Assembly (NCBI GenBank): GCA_024275565.1
Contig: JAJRYY010000174.1
Span: 1-54,452, forward strand
Direction of reading: 5' to 3'
Length of the DNA: 54,452 bases
From: Planctomycetota bacterium
GTDB lineage: Bacteria; Planctomycetota; Phycisphaerae; UBA1845
Under the pieces are notes generated by a model. It was not told the origin of the DNA and ran no database searches. It saw only the letters and a list, made by a program, of their open reading frames with translations. This document shows, one piece after another, positions 52,419 through 54,452 of this stretch (its first letter is position 1; each line of letters starts with the position of its first letter). Made by a program: the position numbers and the translations under genes.

Positions 52419-52562
52419 CAACACAGTCCAACACAGCAATGCAGTCCGACATGGCAATGCAGTCCGACATGGCAATGCAGTCCGACAAGGCAATGCAGTC
52501 CGACAAGGCAACACAGTCCAACATGGCAACACGGTCCCACATGGCAACACAGTCCAACATGC
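52419..52562. repeat. 18-bp tandem repeat, 8 copies, in the rho leader
   Basis: Eight units of exactly 18 bp (typical unit GCAATGCAGTCCGACATG) start at 52419 and every 18 bases to 52545. Units 2 and 3 are identical, as are 4 and 5, and 6 and 8. The array lies 126 bases before the rho ATG. Its upper strand is poor in T and each unit contains a TCC or TCCC. A 76-residue frame starting at 52358 runs through it with six-residue repeats; I do not regard it as a gene. The 408-bp gap holds nothing else except a separate direct repeat AGCATTGTGATGGCCT near 52321 and 52352. Confidence 0.9.
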
Positions 52563-52688
52563 GAGTATCACAAACAGTTCGTTACTAAATTCAATAGAAA
52601 ACAGGAACAGTCAACAAACACACCGTTTCGCCGTGTCCTCGGCGAAGCACTGCAAATGCAGAAATGCATCCGTTCAGGGAGGAAAACA

Positions 52689-54239
52689 ATGGCGAAAGCC
52701 GGTGCTGGACAATCAAAGTCCACAAATGCAAAATCCACAAACGCAAAGTCCACAAGAAAGAAAAGCGGAGCGAAGAAAACCAAGGCTTCATCCGCACGAT
52801 CAGGGTCAAGCCAGTCATCCCCCCCCCAGGCGGGTGGTTCGCCCAACGTCGCGGTGGCTGATGAGAAAACCATTGGCACGACAATGATCGGCGGAAACGG
52901 AGGCGCCATAGACGACGATGGCGAATCCTACGCAGCCGCAGCAGACGCCGAAACCCATGCCAAATATGAAGAGGTCAAACGCGCCGAAACACACATCACA
53001 ACGCTTCAGAAAATGAGCGTCGCCGAGCTGCACGAACTCGCCAAAGAAGAGGAAATGACCGAAATCACCGGTCTCAAAAAGCAGGAACTCATCTTCCGAA
53101 TCCTCAAAGAGCGAATCCGCAAGAACGGCCTCATGTATGGCGAGGGGGTTCTCGAAATCCTCCCAGACGGCTTCGGTTTCCTCCGATCACCAGAGTACAA
53201 CTACCTCCCAAGCCCAGACGACATCTACGTCAGCCCGTCGCAAATCCGACGCTTCGGCCTTCGCACAGGGCAGGTCGTGGTCGGACAAATCAGGCCACCA
53301 AAGGAGTCCGAACGATATTTCGCCCTCCTCCGAGTGGAAGCCATCAACTTTGAAGACCCCAACGCTGTCACCGAAAAAACCAACTTTGAAGACCTGACAG
53401 CACTCCACCCCGATGAGCGGATCAGACTGGAGACCGACCCCACAGAGCTCAACATGCGCATCGTCGATATCGTCACCCCCATCGGGTTTGGCCAGCGCAT
53501 GCTCATCGTCGCACCACCGAGAACGGGCAAAACGGTCCTCCTCCAGAAAATCGCAAACGCGGTCACAACCAACCACCCAAACAGCTATGTCATCATCCTC
53601 CTCATCGACGAACGACCGGAAGAGGTGACCGAAATGCAACGTGCAACACAGGCTGAAGTCGTCAGCTCCACATTCGACGAACCAGCATCAAGACACGTCC
53701 AGGTGGCTGAGATGGTCATCGAAAAAGCCAAACGCATGGTCGAATACGGACACGACGTCGTCATCCTACTCGACTCCATCACGCGACTCGCCCGTGCATA
53801 CAACACCGAAATCCCACATTCCGGAAAAATCCTCTCCGGTGGTGTCGATGCAAACGCACTCCAGAAACCCAAACGTTTCTTCGGCGCTGCTCGAAACATC
53901 GAGGAAGGCGGATCGCTCACCATCATCGGAACAGCACTCGTCGACACCGGAAGCAAGATGGACGAAGTCATCTTCGAGGAGTTCAAGGGCACGGGAAACA
54001 GCGAGCTGCATCTCGACCGACGACTCGTGGACCGACGCATCTGGCCAGCCATCGACGCCGCCGCAAGCGGTACCAGAAAGGAAGAACTGCTGCTCGATCC
54101 GAGAGAACTGGAATTGACCTACAAACTCCGACGCGTCCTCAGCGACATGAACCCCGTCGAAGCCATAGAGCTGCTCAGAACGAGACTCGGCAAGGTCAAG
54201 AGCAACGCAGAATTCCTCATGACCATGAACCTCGCATAA
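52689..54239 (+). CDS. rho: Transcription termination factor Rho
   Basis: A 516-residue hexameric RNA helicase that ends transcription. The first 100 residues are Lys/Ser/Ala-rich and include KSTNA units from a 15-bp repeat. The Rho_N motif ([20 protein letters not shown]) follows at about 120, the cold-shock-type RNA domain at about 148-220 ([20 protein letters not shown]), the P-loop [12 protein letters not shown] at about 280, Walker [18 protein letters not shown], and the C-terminal ring segments ([28 protein letters not shown]). ATG 52689 has GGAGG at five to six bases. The long, charged N-terminal region is common in high-GC and planctomycete Rho proteins. Confidence 0.95.
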   Translation: MAKAGAGQSKSTNAKSTNAKSTRKKSGAKKTKASSARSGSSQSSPPQAGGSPNVAVADEKTIGTTMIGGNGGAIDDDGESYAAAADAETHAKYEEVKRAETHITTLQKMSVAELHELAKEEEMTEITGLKKQELIFRILKERIRKNGLMYGEGVLEILPDGFGFLRSPEYNYLPSPDDIYVSPSQIRRFGLRTGQVVVGQIRPPKESERYFALLRVEAINFEDPNAVTEKTNFEDLTALHPDERIRLETDPTELNMRIVDIVTPIGFGQRMLIVAPPRTGKTVLLQKIANAVTTNHPNSYVIILLIDERPEEVTEMQRATQAEVVSSTFDEPASRHVQVAEMVIEKAKRMVEYGHDVVILLDSITRLARAYNTEIPHSGKILSGGVDANALQKPKRFFGAARNIEEGGSLTIIGTALVDTGSKMDEVIFEEFKGTGNSELHLDRRLVDRRIWPAIDAAASGTRKEELLLDPRELELTYKLRRVLSDMNPVEAIELLRTRLGKVKSNAEFLMTMNLA

Positions 54240-54250
54240 CAGCCAACCAC

Positions 54251-54269
54251 GCGATCAGAATCTGATCGC
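54251..54269 (+). terminator. Hairpin after rho
   Basis: GCGATCA-GAATC-TGATCGC, a perfect 7-bp stem (9 bp if the loop is counted tightly) 12 bases after the rho stop. No T-run follows. It may mark the mRNA end. From here to 54452 I see no gene. Confidence 0.45.
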
Positions 54270-54452
54270 ACATGCAGGAAATAACAGTAAGTCTGGAATC
54301 AACAATAATTCGTCGTCCCTGAAAAAGCCCCGATGACCGGCCCGGCATCGCAGGCGCGGGCGATTCGGGACGCTGCGGCAAGAAATGACCGAGCGATGGA
54401 TGGTCATGCAGCGCACTGCGGTGGGCAATGGACGTCACAAGGGCACGCTTCA

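Noticed and set aside
52419-52562. CRISPR array or coding gene for a six-residue repeat protein (frame 52358-52588)
   Set aside because: There are no spacers between the 18-bp units, and the 76-residue frame has no clear RBS. The region is the leader of rho.

Overview
The window looks like chromosomal DNA of a member of the Planctomycetota, most likely of the Phycisphaerae branch. This is inferred from the gene content (FG-GAP lipoprotein, PilMNOP-type pilus operon with planctomycete-like pseudopilins, CXXCGYxLRG zinc-ribbon membrane protein, coaE next to rho, ftsH next to folP, type II ketosynthase pair with FabZ-like proteins) and from the moderately high GC content. There are no rRNA or tRNA genes. 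One IS fragment is visible at the left edge.

Layout. 1-130: 3' end of an ISL3-like transposase. 158-1525: FG-GAP lipoprotein. 1925-4647: a translationally coupled pair, a soluble chemoreceptor-like protein fused to a corrinoid-binding domain, followed by a UroD/MtaA-family protein that lacks the usual zinc ligands. 4832-6208: class III aminotransferase on the minus strand. 6594-12089: a tightly packed signalling block (histidine kinase, response regulator, HD-GYP, GAF plus degenerate GGDEF, STAS) that runs with a 3-nt gap into 12093-22158, a type IV pilus / type II secretion-like operon (pilB, pilC, pilMNO, pilP-like, major pilin with its own promoter and terminator, four minor pseudopilins). 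22808-24655: S1-domain protein. 24862-29562: a small type II fatty acid/polyketide-like cluster (FabZ-like, long ACP, FabZ-like, degenerate ketosynthase, intact ketosynthase). 30074-34402: a three-module amidohydrolase. 34642-39884: FAD protein, NatA/NatB-like ABC exporter and an exported protein. Minus strand 39921-47603: folP, ftsH, lptE-like, TPR protein, zinc-ribbon membrane protein and a DUF368/PopT-like transporter. 47734-51097: AMMECR1 with an in-frame TGA, NfeD-like protein, flotillin, VOC protein. 51531-54239: coaE and rho.

The feature that ties the window together is an unusually dense set of short tandem repeats (period about 15-28 bp). Each is private to its locus. They occupy most of the larger gaps between genes, and in-frame versions (15, 18 or 21 bp) extend the termini or linkers of many conserved proteins (S1, FolP, Rho, NatA, NatB, ketosynthase, AMMECR1, NfeD-like, TPR protein, lipoprotein). 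One out-of-frame case, a perfect 28-bp duplication at 45387-45442, has shifted the reading frame of a membrane protein: removing one copy by eye restores a hydrophobic C-terminal helix and an earlier stop. A separate interspersed palindrome occurs three times, each time just after the 3' end of an operon, with compensatory base changes in its stem.

All family assignments come from motif reading without database search. Starts were chosen by ribosome-binding sites and are noted where uncertain.
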